Made by a program: the position numbers and the translations under genes. From Notospermus geniculatus (taxonomy: Eukaryota > Nemertea > Pilidiophora > Heteronemertea > Lineidae), in the NCBI GenBank assembly GCA_002633025.1, contig NMRB01001649.1:62001-126000 (forward strand): a stretch of 64,000 nucleotides of DNA, given 5' to 3'. This document shows, one piece after another, positions 11,850-23,697 of the stretch; the first letter of the stretch is position 1; the number at the start of each line of letters is the position of its first letter. Below the pieces are notes generated by a model, which was not told the DNA's origin, ran no database searches, and saw only the letters and a program-made list of their open reading frames with translations.

Positions 11850-14800
11850 TCAAAGTTCATCCTTTGATTTCATGGAAGACCGGCACTTGTCCATCCCGGC
11901 TTGAATGAAATCTGGATGTTCTTTGACATGATTAGCTGCTGTCTCGACTATCCGTAAGAACTCCTCCACATCAAATGCATAATTCATGAACTTTGGATCA
12001 TCACCGAAGTCTGGGTGATGTCCCTTGTCGTGTGGGGTCATTTTGTCCCTTTTCTCCCAAGTTATGTAGTTTATCCCTCGTAATCTTGCCAGGTCTGCGT
12101 AGCAATTGGCGTCTTCACAGTTATATCTGGAAATGGGAAGGCAAAAATCAAACCTCAACTTTTGGAAGATGGCCATGCCTTTTTTACTGCTGTGTTAGAC
12201 CAAATGAGGGAGGTCAGGTGTTGTAATTTTAAGACAGCTCATCAACATCAGGGTGACACTGATGTCAGTAGGCCGTGGGCATTTTTGGCAAGGGTCACAA
12301 AATGACGGTGCATACTCACAGTTCTACAACCGTCCCCCAGTCTGGTTGGAAGAGTAGATGAGTTAAGCCTGCTCCGTGGAGGCCAATCAGCACGTCACTA
12401 TTCATTGAAGTCTGAAATATGGACTGGGAAATGACTGGGCTGCTCATCTGAAGTGATTCTGAAAGTGACGTTAGCTTACCGGTATAGCATTTGATCATTG
12501 AACCTTATCAAGCAGTCTGTGACATGTTCTGCATGTATAGGTGGATTGCCCCTGTCATCGGTCTGAGTAAAGTTTACCGTACATGGAGTTGCGGTATGTT
12601 TCTTGTGGGCCAGGCTCTCACAATTTAGGGTAATACTACTACTAGTATGCAATGTTCCATACCAACCTTTAGCTGCTCAGTGAATGGCATATTGCTGTCA
12701 TATACCACAACTTTCACCTCATACTCTTCAACCAGCCTCAAAGCATGAACCAACTTGGCTTGGTTGATGATCCTTCTGTAGGCTGTTTTCCTGTCCAACA
12801 GAGTCACACGTACTCTGTTCTTCTGAAAAGAAACCAAGGGGTTGACAGGTCTAATTACCAGGCTTGATGAAGCCAACACGAAAACTCAGACTGCACAAAA
12901 ATACCCACCATAGGACCGTCTTGTTTGAGATCAAGCCTGTGTAAGATATGTTGTGAGAAGGCCTTGAACAGACCACTGTCCCGACACCCTGGAATCTAAG
13001 AGACATGGTAGATTAATGATAAACTGGCTTTTATTAGCTCATCTCTGTGAGGTGAGCTTTTCTTATATAGTGCCTTTTCATTGTAGCCCAGTGTCAAAGG
13101 CACTTCACATTAATGCCACAGTCTTCAGAAACCTTTCTGGAGAACTCAACGAGCAGCTCGTTCAGTGCTTCAGCTGATCCTTTCAGACTAGTTGAGAGTA
13201 CACAGTGGCGACATTCCAGGAATCCAACCTGAGGTCTCTCTGTCAAGAGTACGACACTCTTACCACTGCGTGCCGCATGATTGAACTAATGACACTTATT
13301 TATCAGAATGGGCTGATGAACAGGCTGTCAGCTCCACCACTGAACTTACCAGTGGCATGTTATAGAACATCCCCGACCTCATCCTGGGGAGGAGCGAGAA
13401 CACAGCCTCTTTTATACACAACTGAAAGAGGAAATACGGGAAACGACTTCAACATTAGGCATCTACTGTACCATCTGGACAAGGCCTATACCTCACACCC
13501 TGTTCTTTGGTAGACCAACGAGTGCTGAACTTGGTATCTTTCATAAGTTATTTCTCCAAATAGGTATGTTTTATCGAAAACATTTGAAGAATGGAACACA
13601 ATCCCAAGGTTTTCATTCCAAATACCTTTTTGCCCTCAAAGCTTTTCAATGGAATAATTTGATTGTTAGTGAAGGCTTTCCACATGTCTGAGAAAAGGTC
13701 GATGTATTTGAATGGACTCTGAAACAAAACAAAACAAAACACAACTTAATCCAAAAGTCATTCTCCATTCAACACAAGTACATGTGTCAATGAAACATAA
13801 CGACATTCCTACTGGCCAAGCAAATCAGACGTGTTTCTTTTGTTTAGGTGGTAAAGCATTGGACTATGAAGTAGGAGGTCCGTGGTTCAAATCCCAATGT
13901 GTCTTTCTTTACACACGGATGACTGATTACAAGAGGTTTTATGAAGGAAAGCCTTCGATGGAGTGTGTAGCTCTGGTAGAATTGTGGCAAAGTTTTGCCA
14001 TTTCAAAGGTTGTGATTCAAACTCCCGCGTACAAGGAATGACACTTGAAATTTCATGAACGGATGCGAACTTACAGTGTCCCACATGATTATATTGATGT
14101 CCTTCTGAAATATTCCCATCACATGCTGCGTGGCGTAAAGGTTGAGAAAGTCGCACATGTGATGATACATATTCACCCCGACATCTAACTTCATGAAGAA
14201 GGTTGGCTTCTCAAGGACAACATCACATACACCAGACACCAGGGGTCTCGTATCAAGGGAGGAAAAGGACTCAAGCTCAGCGAACCATGACTGTAAGGGA
14301 CTTTTATGCTGCCCTTCCCCCTTTAACTTAGCTTTGTCTAATTTACAAAACTCGCCGAGGTCACCTTCGTGGAAGACATTCTCCCTGAATCTGAAAGAAA
14401 GGATGACATGAACAAAACAATCCTCTTTCATAGGAGAAGATGCCAACTAGGCTTCTCAAGGAAAGAGCATGCTATCGTGTAGAATCTCTTATTCTAAGAA
14501 GGATGTCTCTGCACTGTCTCTGTCTCTGTCTCTATCTGCACAGTCTCTGTCTCTGCACTGTCCATCTCTGCTCTGTCTCTGTCTCTGCACTGTCTATCTC
14601 TGCTCTGTCTCTGCATTGTATCTGTCTCTGCACTGCCTCTGCTAATGGTAGGCCAATCACCTGAAACATCCTTCACCTTTTCTATAGAATATCTACAAGG
14701 TTGAAATTACCTTGATTTACTCCTGTCTATATGAAGTCTCCTGAGATCAAAATATATGTTTGTAGCCCGACAGGTTCTCATGTCCTTGGCACAAACCAAT

Positions 14801-15895
14801 GACGAATCACCCTGGAAAGAGTTGTCAGATTGAGCCGTGGAGACAATCTTCTCCTATTTTAGACATTAGGCTGTTCATTCTTCAGCAATTCAGTAGCTCG
14901 TCCCATGATCACCAAGGAGGTCCAAGCCAGATTCTCGCTATCAGCATAAGGCTCTAGATAAGCCTTTGCCATGTCATCTGGATTTCAGTCAGAATTGCTA
15001 AAAGTCCCTCACATCATGTTGGGGTTGACACAACGGTGTCATCTCCTGTAGTCTATCTGCAATATAGCCGAAGTCAGCTTGGTGGTCGAAGACGTGTTGT
15101 TGCTGTTCCTTGGTAGCTGCCCTGAAAAGTATGGAACAATCATACATCAGCCAGCCTGAGTCCGTGGACTGGCTCTGGTGAAATTGGGCTGTCACTGTTT
15201 TCAGGGCTGTTCACGAATCATTTAGGCCTGATTTCTACGACCTAGCATGATGGAAAGAGACGACACCTCAACGACCAGTTCACAACACAATGGTTTCATT
15301 CCACTCTAAACCTTACCATCTGTGATGACATGCCTCGGGACAACTCGGATACCAAAGACGATCCTTCTTGGTACATCCAGGTTCATAGCCCCAGCAGACG
15401 TGATTGTCAACTTCCTGAAATGTTGAATACAATCAGATGCAAGAGGAAACACACAACCTCCTGACTCCTCTAAAATCTGAACTTGAAGGTGGTAGGCCCT
15501 ACATGCACTCGCAGCTGCTTCATGCTACCAAAACCACTTATGCTACCAAAACCAAAGTTCAGCACTGGCATGATTTATATGCCTCAGGATCAGATCTGTG
15601 ACCCTGCTTTAACAGCAAACCTGACTGAAGTACACAATAGCCCCTCCCCCCTCCCCCCGTCACAGATATGGACAAACAGCAATACCTGTGAAGTGCAGTT
15701 CTTGACTTCTGGACAAGACTGTACGTGTTCCTGCTGTTTTAGGATCCTGAGATGATGGGGAGGAAGATGCAGACGATTCTCGGCAGACGACAGGTTGGAC
15801 GACAAAATCAGTAGGAGAGACACAAACAGTTCAAGCTGGAAGAAGAGTGTGACATTGTTGACCTCACAGTTCGTACCAAAGGGAAGGTTAGACAT
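11850..15895 (-). CDS. EOGT: EOGT (EGF-domain-specific O-GlcNAc transferase), copy 1
   Basis: EOGT transfers GlcNAc from UDP-GlcNAc to Ser/Thr of folded EGF domains in the ER lumen (GT61 family). Minus-strand exons in transcript order are 15835-15686, 15414-15317, 15121-15013, 14811-14711, 14390-14075, 13718-13626, 13421-13350, 12995-12909, 12822-12667, 12411-12320 and 12126-11850. All phases agree and give about 516 residues, near the roughly 527 of vertebrate EOGT. Recognisable blocks are a hydrophobic signal segment ([10 protein letters not shown]), [59 protein letters not shown], and [17 protein letters not shown]. The last residues are KDEL, the ER retrieval signal. The start is uncertain: the frame is open up to a Met at 15895, but a good acceptor (CTTCTTCCAG) lies just before 15835 and the stretch beyond it differs more between copies, so the true start may be in another exon. 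The 5' side faces the KLHL12 3' end. Confidence 0.92.
13845..13895 (+). repeat. tRNA-like (SINE-like) fragment in an EOGT intron
   Basis: A stretch resembling tRNA promoter boxes is present: an A-box-like TAGGTGGTAAAGC, then a B-box-like GGTTCAAATCC about 30 bases later. It is also in the second copy near 31644-31692. I cannot fold a full cloverleaf with paired acceptor stem, so this is more likely a tRNA-derived repeat than a working tRNA gene. Confidence 0.35.
14504..14645. repeat. CT-rich minisatellite in an EOGT intron, copy 1
   Basis: Irregular tandem repeats of a TCTCTGCACTG / TCTGTCTC type fill most of one intron. The corresponding array in the second copy (32278-32442) has a different order and number of units, as expected for a slippage-prone locus. 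Confidence 0.8.
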
Positions 15896-16807
15896 CAGAC
15901 ATGAACCACGAGAACTCAGTGTGTTATTACGCTGGTTCCGACCATTCTCTAAGTGATGGAGACAAGACCATCACAATATATTCTTCCATATTTTCATGGT
16001 CCATTCAACATCAACAGTTCATGGTACGGCATTTCATTGTATAAGCATCCCCTACTCTGGTTGCAGCAACGCACTACAACTATTGAGGTCATGATCACAA
16101 AAGGATGTTAAATTTAGCCAATTAAATCTAAATGATAACATCAGATATACTGTTAACCTGGTGAACTCATTCACAAGTCATGAATTCCTGTTTACAAAAC
16201 ACCTCTCCATGTGTTCATCATGGACAGGAGGAAACCCCTTTACTAAGGACAACTGACTCCAACACCTCTGTATTCAGGACACTCAACTCAGGGACAATAT
16301 ATGGAGGGACAGAAGTTCCACAGCCCTGTCTTAATCAGGACATGCAAATTATGCAAGAGCCTCTAGGTCTATAGGGACTATAGAAACATAACATGGTTTC
16401 TCCAGAAAGGACAATCTTCAATTCCTCTCCAGCATGGGCAGTTTAAAGGCATTGTGCCACGAAAGACAAGAAAACTCAGATTCATCCATAGTGAATGCCA
16501 CTGAGGCATGAAAACAAACCCCACTGATTGATCCAACACTCTCTGCAAGAACCATAAGTTATTGAGAAAACGTCATGATACTGATACTTACAGTCATGTC
16601 CTCAACCACAAAATATCAATGTCATGTTTCATTCAATACTAAAACTGGGTTCATTCGACACAATTCAGAAAACGACTGCTAGAGGTCACCACCACATTCA
16701 GAATGGTGGACAAATTCAGAATGGTGGACAAAACTAGCCAAGGTCAGAAGATGTTAAATTAGGTCAATAAAAACAACCGAGAGAGCTATTCCTTGATTAT
16801 TGTACAA

Positions 16808-16813
16808 TTTATT
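16808..16813 (-). terminator. Candidate polyadenylation signal of KLHL12, copy 1
   Basis: AATAAA on the minus strand downstream of the KLHL12 stop. The same hexamer is at 34632-34627 in the second copy, within conserved sequence. Inference from motif and position only. Confidence 0.4.
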
Positions 16814-17167
16814 CAGGTACAATACATTTGAACAAATCAAGTTCAGAGACAATGATTTGATATTAACAAGCTTAATAACAGACAATAAAATAGTTATCCA
16901 ATAAAGATAGTAAATTATCATAACATATACCATATACGGGTTAACAAATATAACATGATAATAGCAATGTAGATTTATAAAATATACGACTTTGGTGATT
17001 ATGGTTTATCTCAGGTCAAGAGAGGAGGGTCAGTCTTTGTACATTTAAAGGTGAAATACTTGGTGCTGCTTCACATGAGAGTTTTCTTGCCCAAGTTGGC
17101 TCTCAATGGGCAACGCATCCATAGAAAGTAACGGGCAGTCGTTTGTGTCATTGGTCTTTATGCAAAT

Positions 17168-17421
17168 AGATATAAAAAAAAACAGCACAAAAACGACACA
17201 CAGTACACAATAAATTGGAAAGTCGTCTCCGAATATTTTGCAAATTTTCTACCCCAATCTGGGTCTTCCTCAGGTGCTATGTAGAAGAGATCCCAGAGAT
17301 GCAAGAGGAGGATCACCTCTGGGATTTCTTCTACATAGCGCCTGAGGAAGACCCCGATTGGGGTAGAAAATTTGCAAAATATTCGGAGACAACTTTCCGA
17401 TTTATTGGTCTTTATGCAAAT
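17168..17421. mobile_element. 254-bp hairpin element inserted into a MITE, copy 1 only
   Basis: Two arms of about 91 bases (17208-17298 and 17317-17407) are near-perfect inverted repeats around an 18-base centre. The insertion is flanked by an 18-base direct repeat, ATTGGTCTTTATGCAAAT, at 17150-17167 and 17404-17421. The second copy lacks the insertion (about 34973). The arm core CTGAGGAAGACC...GGGGT-GAAA occurs again as a single arm at about 61438-61495. A long target duplication suggests retroposition, possibly of a Penelope-like or similar element, but no reverse transcriptase is present here. Confidence 0.75.
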
Positions 17422-18605
17422 CATACAGAAATCAACAATTGAGAATTGCCCATAGAGAGACAATTTGCACAAGAAAACCCTCATGGAGGAGCGCCAGAAA
17501 GTGTGTTTGCAAGTCGTGACCTCAAGTGTCCTACTCTGACTTGAGATAAACCAGAATCAACCATTTACATACAAGACATCTGAGGCCACATAAAACATAG
17601 CCAATGACAAGCAACGTAAATAATCCAGCCATGTGGAATATGTGGATTTCAATCTCTACTCTCAAACCACCACTGTCTACACAATCATGAAGCTATACAG
17701 GTCAATTGTGAAAGATCTGGTGACAGTCATCATGGTTATGAAACTACCCTGCCCTCAGCATAATACATTCCAAATGTTCACATTCTACTTAGAAAATTGT
17801 TTCATCTCGCAAAATAATAACATGTACAGCACACTTTATAAATTTGCAAAAACATTTAAATTGACGGCCACATTAAGACACAGAATACAGTTCCAGGTAA
17901 TAAAAATTATGCACATTACGTGTACAGTCTTGACAGATATATTGCCCAGAGACCAATTTAGGCAAAAATACAAGAATTCTGCATTCATTCAACCACAAAA
18001 TACAGTTTTAATAGCAATTTTATGAGAAATACTTTCGGTTTACATGATATAACTATTTATGGTAACATCTGACACAGTCTAATGTGATCACCTCAGTGTG
18101 ACACTGTAAGCAACCCTATAAGTGTAGTTATCTGGCTCACATGCATACAAAGATCAAGACAGGGCAATAGATATTGTTATGATATAAGACTAACAGCTCA
18201 TTTTTGAAAATATTACGCTCAAAGGACTACATGCTGTGGTACTAGTGCTGCACATCATGTAATACCTTCACATCAATGTAAACACGATGAACGTAACTGA
18301 GAACTGAAGAAATTCCGATCTAGCAACATCAGTCTATAAATTGTAGAGATAATGCTATGAGAACATTCATTCACAAATGAATTCCGGAACTAATAAAACA
18401 CAACTGACCTTGGACTTCATCATGACCTTCACCTTCATTATGACCTTCAACTTTCACCTTGACCAAGACCTTCGACTTCACCTTCAGTCGACTACCGGTA
18501 TAACACCGAGTCCAGCTCCCCATACCCTAACCCTATGCACCCTATGTAATCACAGTGTTGCACACTCTTTGTGTTATCTTTGACACAGTGAGTCAGATCC
18601 CCACG

Positions 18606-20751
18606 TCATCTCTGGCGGAATACGGTCACGCCAGCATCACATCGATGGGCAGACATTGTACTGTCCAGCAGCTTCCAGGACTCATCCACCGGATCGTAAC
18701 ACTCAATACTGTCAAGTAATGAACTGCCATCGTACCTGAAATAGATAGTTAGTTTCAAAATATTGTGTGAGAACATCCTGCTTTCAAAGAAGAATACTGA
18801 TAGTAAAGTACGGTACAACAACGAATAGTACCGTAAACAGACGTACCCTGCAACCACATACAGCGACCCCCTGAGGGTACACGCCCCCACGTAGCACCTC
18901 GGGATCTTCATGTTAGCACCAGATGTCCATTGCTCCGTCCTGACATTGAAACACTCCACGCTAGAGAGATGGTTGGTCCCGTCGTAACCACCACAAACGA
19001 AGATGGTGTCATGGAGAACAGCCACACCCGCTCCTGGAAATGAAAATCAACACATGCATGAAATCAACACGGTGGTGGTTTATTCTTTGTGGGGTAGATT
19101 TTGTCATTTCAGTGGAAGGTCACCAGTCCACTTGATGACTGCTGACAGGCAGAAATCAAGACATCATATCAATGTAAATGACTAATACTTACCAGATCTT
19201 TTGGTGGTCATGGGAGGCACACTACTCCATTGCGAGGTATTCGGATCAAACTTCTCCACCGTGTTAAGCAGGTTGATTCCATCGTAACCGCCAATACAAT
19301 AGATCAGATCATTGGCTACGATAAGCCCGGCCCCCTCACGACCGACGGCAGTGTTTCCAATCGGATTCCACTGGTCAATATGCGGATCATACCGCTCCAT
19401 GCTGGTGTGGCGGTCTCGACCATCAAAGCCACCACAAACATAGATGGCATCTGAAACGAAATAACCTGGTACATCCATCCAGATCCAGATGTTCAGAACA
19501 GGAAATAAGTTGTCAATATCTCTGCTATTGGGCAAATACAAGCTTTAGGGGAGATCACTTGTTGAGGTAATGTACAGCATACAGAAGCTCTGCTGCTTGA
19601 GCACTGTACTCTACCTTTAAGTATGGAAAGAATACACAGGCAATTGAGACCCAAGCTCCATAAACTGTCATAGAGCTTCATTAATCATGTCTTGAAGTGA
19701 ACATGACAAGTGACCCACCTTGATAGACACAAACCCCCGCCAGGCCTCTCCGGTGCTGCATCGGAGCCACCATGTGCCAGAGTGGCTCCTCATCAGAGAA
19801 ATCGAGGACCTCCACGCTGTTAAGTCGATTCTGGCCATCATAACCCCCGATGATGTAGAGTCGATTCTTGATAGCAGCGGCCGCTACATACCGTCTTCTC
19901 TTAGTCATGGCCTAAAGAGAATAATGTGAATGAATACGGAACTCCATAGCTCAAACCAGGGAAGAAAGGCATTATGACACCAGGTTGAAGTCTCACTTTA
20001 ATGGGTGAAGCTTTTGAATCCATGATCTCATGGGGACAGCATAACTCTAATCATGCACTTCCTGATTACTCCATGTACTGTACATGTAGTTAGGAACCCA
20101 TACTACCAATCCAAGCAATGCCTTTGTGGATCTGTATTCGTTTGGCCATCACAATCTGTGTTACATACCGGTAGTTTTGACCATTCTTGTTTCTTTGGAT
20201 CATACTTTTCCACGACATCGATAGGATTCTGCATACTGCCAAATCCTCCCAACACAACCAACACATCATCAGAGCCTGAAAGAAAGGAACGTACTCAAAT
20301 GATGCTGATTGTGCTGCATCAGCAATCTGACCATAATTCTGGGACAGAAACATTCCAGTTACCGGTATTTGCAGCACAAAACATCTCTCACCTGTGCGTG
20401 GCCTGGTCCTAATATTTTGTAAACTGTTCCTAAGATCTGGTCGTAGGTGATATTTTTTGGCCTCATCCAACAAGTCCCTACATTGATGACTTCTTTTAAT
20501 GAGAACCTGCAGTGATAGAAACTGATTGATGTCTTGAGGAATGCTTCTGGGAATACAACCACCTTTTACCCGTGATGTCCTGGTTGCCAAGAGAGAAGCA
20601 TTTTGTAAATAGTCTTGGCAGCTTCTTGTCTTTGAGGATTGAAATAAACAACAAGATGTTGATTGTTTCGGTCTACCCACCTCATTATCGACAACATCTG
20701 TGAGATATTTCGCAGTCAGTAGTGGCAACCGGACATGTTCAAGAAGCTGGA
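18606..20751 (-). pseudogene. KLHL12: KLHL12 (CUL3 adaptor, BTB-BACK-kelch), copy 1, truncated at its 5' side
   Basis: KLHL12 is the substrate adaptor of a CUL3 ubiquitin ligase; reported substrates in vertebrates include SEC31 and Dishevelled. Exons in transcript order are (truncated start)-20681, 20506-20392, 20275-20169, 19911-19719, 19450-19193, 19033-18847 and 18735-18606 (stop TGA). They encode the end of the BACK domain (LLEHVRLPLLTAKYLTD, HQCRDLLDEAKKYHLRPDLR) and all six kelch repeats ([95 protein letters not shown]), ending [12 protein letters not shown]. The first exon is cut at 20751, where sequence switches to a NEDD1 intron, so no BTB domain precedes it. If the block is two alleles, these exons belong to the same gene as 37899-39022 and fill what is lost at the gap at 37724. 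If the duplication is real, this is a 5'-deleted fragment. Confidence 0.85.
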
Positions 20752-21043
20752 CAATTCACAAATAATATCTGTTATTATTATAATCTGTGTTCGAAAGCCA
20801 AATTTTTGAAAGAGGTTCTGAACCCAGTTGTGAACGACAGTTCTGAGTGTTGTTCTTGCTTACGTGGACCTTCGGCTCTGATCAAGTCCATGAGTTGGAT
20901 ATTTTGGCAAAACTCCCTTCACTAAACCTGTCTTCAAGAATTTGGCCTAAAATGTGGAATAATATTACCGATGGTACAGTAACCTGTCCATGGTTTGCTG
21001 TATGTTCCTAATACATGTACGTTCCTAACATATGTGTCTTATC

Positions 21044-21371
21044 CAGGGTTCCTCCAGGTCCTTTAAAACCATGAAAGTCCAAGAATATAAAATGCTTAAA
21101 TTTAAGGCCTTGAAAGTCCATAAATATTGAGAAAATCCTATAAAGTCCACAAAAGTCCTTAAAAAATAAAATGTTCAGTCTTGAAAATTAAATTTCTGGT
21201 GTTTTTTACATTGTTTCGTTAATTTCTTTCCATCACGAAAGAGTAAAAGTCGGACACGGACGCCGGTGCACATGGCCCGGCTTCTGAAGTCATTAAATTT
21301 TACATATTTGATACCATGAAAGTCCTCAAAAGGTCCATGAAATTTTACAGCTGTCTGGAGGAGGAACCCTG
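21044..21371. mobile_element. 328-bp MITE with CAGGGTTCCTCC ends, unit B only
   Basis: The ends are the 12-base inverted repeat CAGGGTTCCTCC and GGAGGAACCCTG. TTATC is duplicated on both sides (21039-21043 and 21372-21376), and unit A has a single TTATC at about 2151. The inside is AT-rich with repeated ATGAAAGTCC / AAAGTCC words. The CAGGG start recalls hAT-type ends, but the duplication is 5 bases, not the usual 8, so the superfamily is open. Confidence 0.85.
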
Positions 21372-21609
21372 TTATCACTTTGTCATGTTTATGTGTGAAG
21401 GGAACAGTGTGGGTTTGTATAACACGGTATCAAAAATGGATACCGGTAGTATGGCATAACAAGAAGACCTAACTAGATGTCTGTTGAAGACCTGTTTATG
21501 CTCTCCTCTGCCTTTGGACAATGTGCTGTACCAATAGGGAATTGAGTCTTTAGACCTGAGGTCTACCCATCTCTCTCACTCGGGCACTGCTCGTCGTGAT
21601 GATTTTCTT

Positions 21610-21732
21610 GTGAGAGTTGGCTCTCAATAGGCTTTCACCTTTGTTGGTTTCCTAACCTACATGTACCAGTACTCTGAGACCAATGGTTCAAATGGCTGCC
21701 CATTGAGAGAGAGCCAACTCTAAAGCTCTCAC
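21610..21732. mobile_element. MITE-like element, unit B counterpart of 2389-2512
   Basis: Same inverted-repeat ends as in unit A (GAGAGTTGGCTCTCAA and GAGAGCCAACTC). It is shared by both copies, so it predates their divergence. Confidence 0.55.
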
Positions 21733-23548
21733 GTCTTTAGCCTTGGATAAAATCTCTATTAGCTGTTTGGGCCAGCTCCCCTTCTTGTCCTCACAGTCAG
21801 ATAAACCAGGTCACTGAAGTAGGCTTTCTATCTCTCCTTAAGTCGATCTTTTTTTGTCCCACACATCGCCATTGTTCCCCAGATGTCCACTCAATGGTCG
21901 AAATCACTTCAGTGAACAAATCATCACGATATCGTGTCAAAATCTGACAGCAAAAATATCAAGTAACAAATTGGATCAAAATGCACCAAACTTGCCAAGC
22001 GGTGCATGACGCTGGGTCTTATTGAGTGTTGCCCATTTTCAGCCCGTTTCTTTTGATACGACTCAAATCATCAATTTACAGTAAATATTGCCACTTTTGA
22101 ACCATAAAGTACTGGTTTTATCCCACGCATGAACGACCACAATCTACAGGCCTTTATCGAGGAAATTTTCATGTTCAATCACTGAAAATGTTGGATTTAT
22201 GAACTATCGAAGTTGAACTGGTACAAATCATTAACGTTTTGGTTGATTTCTGTGTCGGATTGTTCCACTGACATGATATGATATTCAGAGATTTAACCCT
22301 GTTGCCGACCTTTGTCGATAAAACATCTCCAAAGGAATTGAACAGGAATTCAAGAGGTATTCTTCACCTTTAACCCTTTAAAGCCCCACAGTATTGAATG
22401 TTACGATATTTTCAAAAAGTTAGGAGAGTGCACATAGAGGTCCCATAGGCTCGTGAAGGTCCCCAAAATGCCTGTCTGATGCGTACTTCATAGAATCAAG
22501 CCCTAGTTTTCAGCACGCATTGGAAAAAACTGCAGGGAGAGCTCTAATGTACCGGTATTCTGACAGAGCGTCGTAGTACATTTTACACTACGCTGACGTC
22601 GTGCGAGAATCGCGGCGATGATTTGCGTTTTTCACATTCAATACAGTGGGGCTTTAAGGAGAGTCCTGGCGTGATCTGTTAACTGCCTGTTACTCTTAGT
22701 AATGGAATCTCCCCTTATTTCTCTCCTCTTCCTTCAGGACCATAAAAGCCCCGTCACATATGTCACATTCAACTGGAATGACACGTACATCGCGTCAGGA
22801 TCTGATAGTGGTGATATCATCATGTATAATGTTGTCACAGCACAGGGCTCGGCCCCGATGACCACGCCAAACACACAGGTAGGTCTAAGATGTGAGTGAA
22901 CAACTGAAGATTTATCCTTGTAGAGTAGACTTCACTATGTCCTTGACACAGACAGTCTACTCTAAGTCTGGGCCCAGCTGCATACCAGTGTAATGGTCAA
23001 CCTTGGAGTCTCCCCGGAGTTAAAGCTTGAGGTTGTCCTCTTACCCCACCATTGCCATCCCGCCAGTAGTAAAAGACAGTATCTACAAAGGAAAGGTGTG
23101 GGTATGCTTGAATGAAGTAATGGCTATATGCCACACTACAGTGTACTTCTTAGTAAACGTTAGAGCTATCCCGTCGATCAGCTATACTCCTGCTGAACAT
23201 ATAAGTTGAAATACTGCCTTTTACCATCTGACTCTCAGGGCAGACCTGCCGTGACTTCTCTTGTTTAACTCCAGGCAATCAGACAGCTGCAGTACAGCAA
23301 CTTCAAGAAGTCTCTCTTAGGATCCGTATCAGATGATGGTGCTGTTTCGCTTTGGGATACGAACACACGACGGCTGTTACACTCCTTCACAGACATGCAT
23401 TGTTCACCGGCGACTGGTCTCGTGTTCTCACCGCTCAACGAGATCCTCTTGATGAGTGTTGGTTTGGATAAGAGAATCGTCTGCTTTGATGTGGTAGGGA
23501 AAACGTAAGTTGGAGATGTCTGGCATATCCTGAGCCTAGGACTCCTGA

Positions 23549-23697
23549 AGCGGCGAATCCACTGTCGCGATTTGGGCTTGAGACGGGGTTGCGGTCCCTT
23601 GCGATCGCCTTATATGGCAATCGGAAGTCCTTATAAGGTAACAGCAAGGGAACGCAACCCCGTCTCAAGCCAAAATCGCGACAGTGGATCACCCGCT
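23549..23697. mobile_element. 149-bp MITE beside a NEDD1 splice donor, unit B only
   Basis: Imperfect inverted repeats of about 50 bases form the ends (AGCGGCGAATCCACTGTCGC against the complement of GCGACAGTGGATCACCCGCT). TGA is present at 23546-23548 and 23698-23700, and unit A has a single TGA at about 4569. It lies 45 bases after the donor of the exon ending at 23504. No coding capacity. Confidence 0.85.

Larger units (their letters stand above)
15896..18605. other. Region between EOGT 5' end and KLHL12 stop, including the KLHL12 3' untranslated region
   Basis: No coding exon is seen. On the minus strand KLHL12 ends at 18606 and an AATAAA signal occurs at 16813-16808, so its 3' untranslated region is probably about 1.8 kb. 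Positions about 16230-16360 belong to a dispersed repeat with CACCTCTGTATTCAGGAC. At 18415-18490 there is a short ACCTTCA/TGACCTT-rich repeat. The two gene copies are nearly identical from about 17500 to 18605. This is higher than in the neighbouring introns and fits a conserved transcript tail or gene conversion. Confidence 0.5.
1864..20751 (+). repeat. Unit A of a NEDD1-EOGT-KLHL12 block present twice
   Basis: From C1864 onward the sequence is repeated from C20752 at very high identity, with scattered substitutions and indels. Unit A is 18,888 bases and ends at 20751 inside a KLHL12 coding exon. The junction to unit B has no N. Indels of several hundred bases are mostly mobile elements. Either a recent tandem duplication or two haplotypes. 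Confidence 0.95.

Noticed and set aside
17317-17407. CTGAGGA - short stem - GAAA pattern resembling a hammerhead ribozyme core
   Set aside because: The stem-II-like hairpin fits, but I could not pair a stem I, and stem III is poor. The 61438 relative has the same faults, so no ribozyme is claimed.
18415-18490. Repeated TGACCTT words resembling nuclear receptor half-sites
   Set aside because: They form a simple repeat in a 3' untranslated region, without regular spacing.
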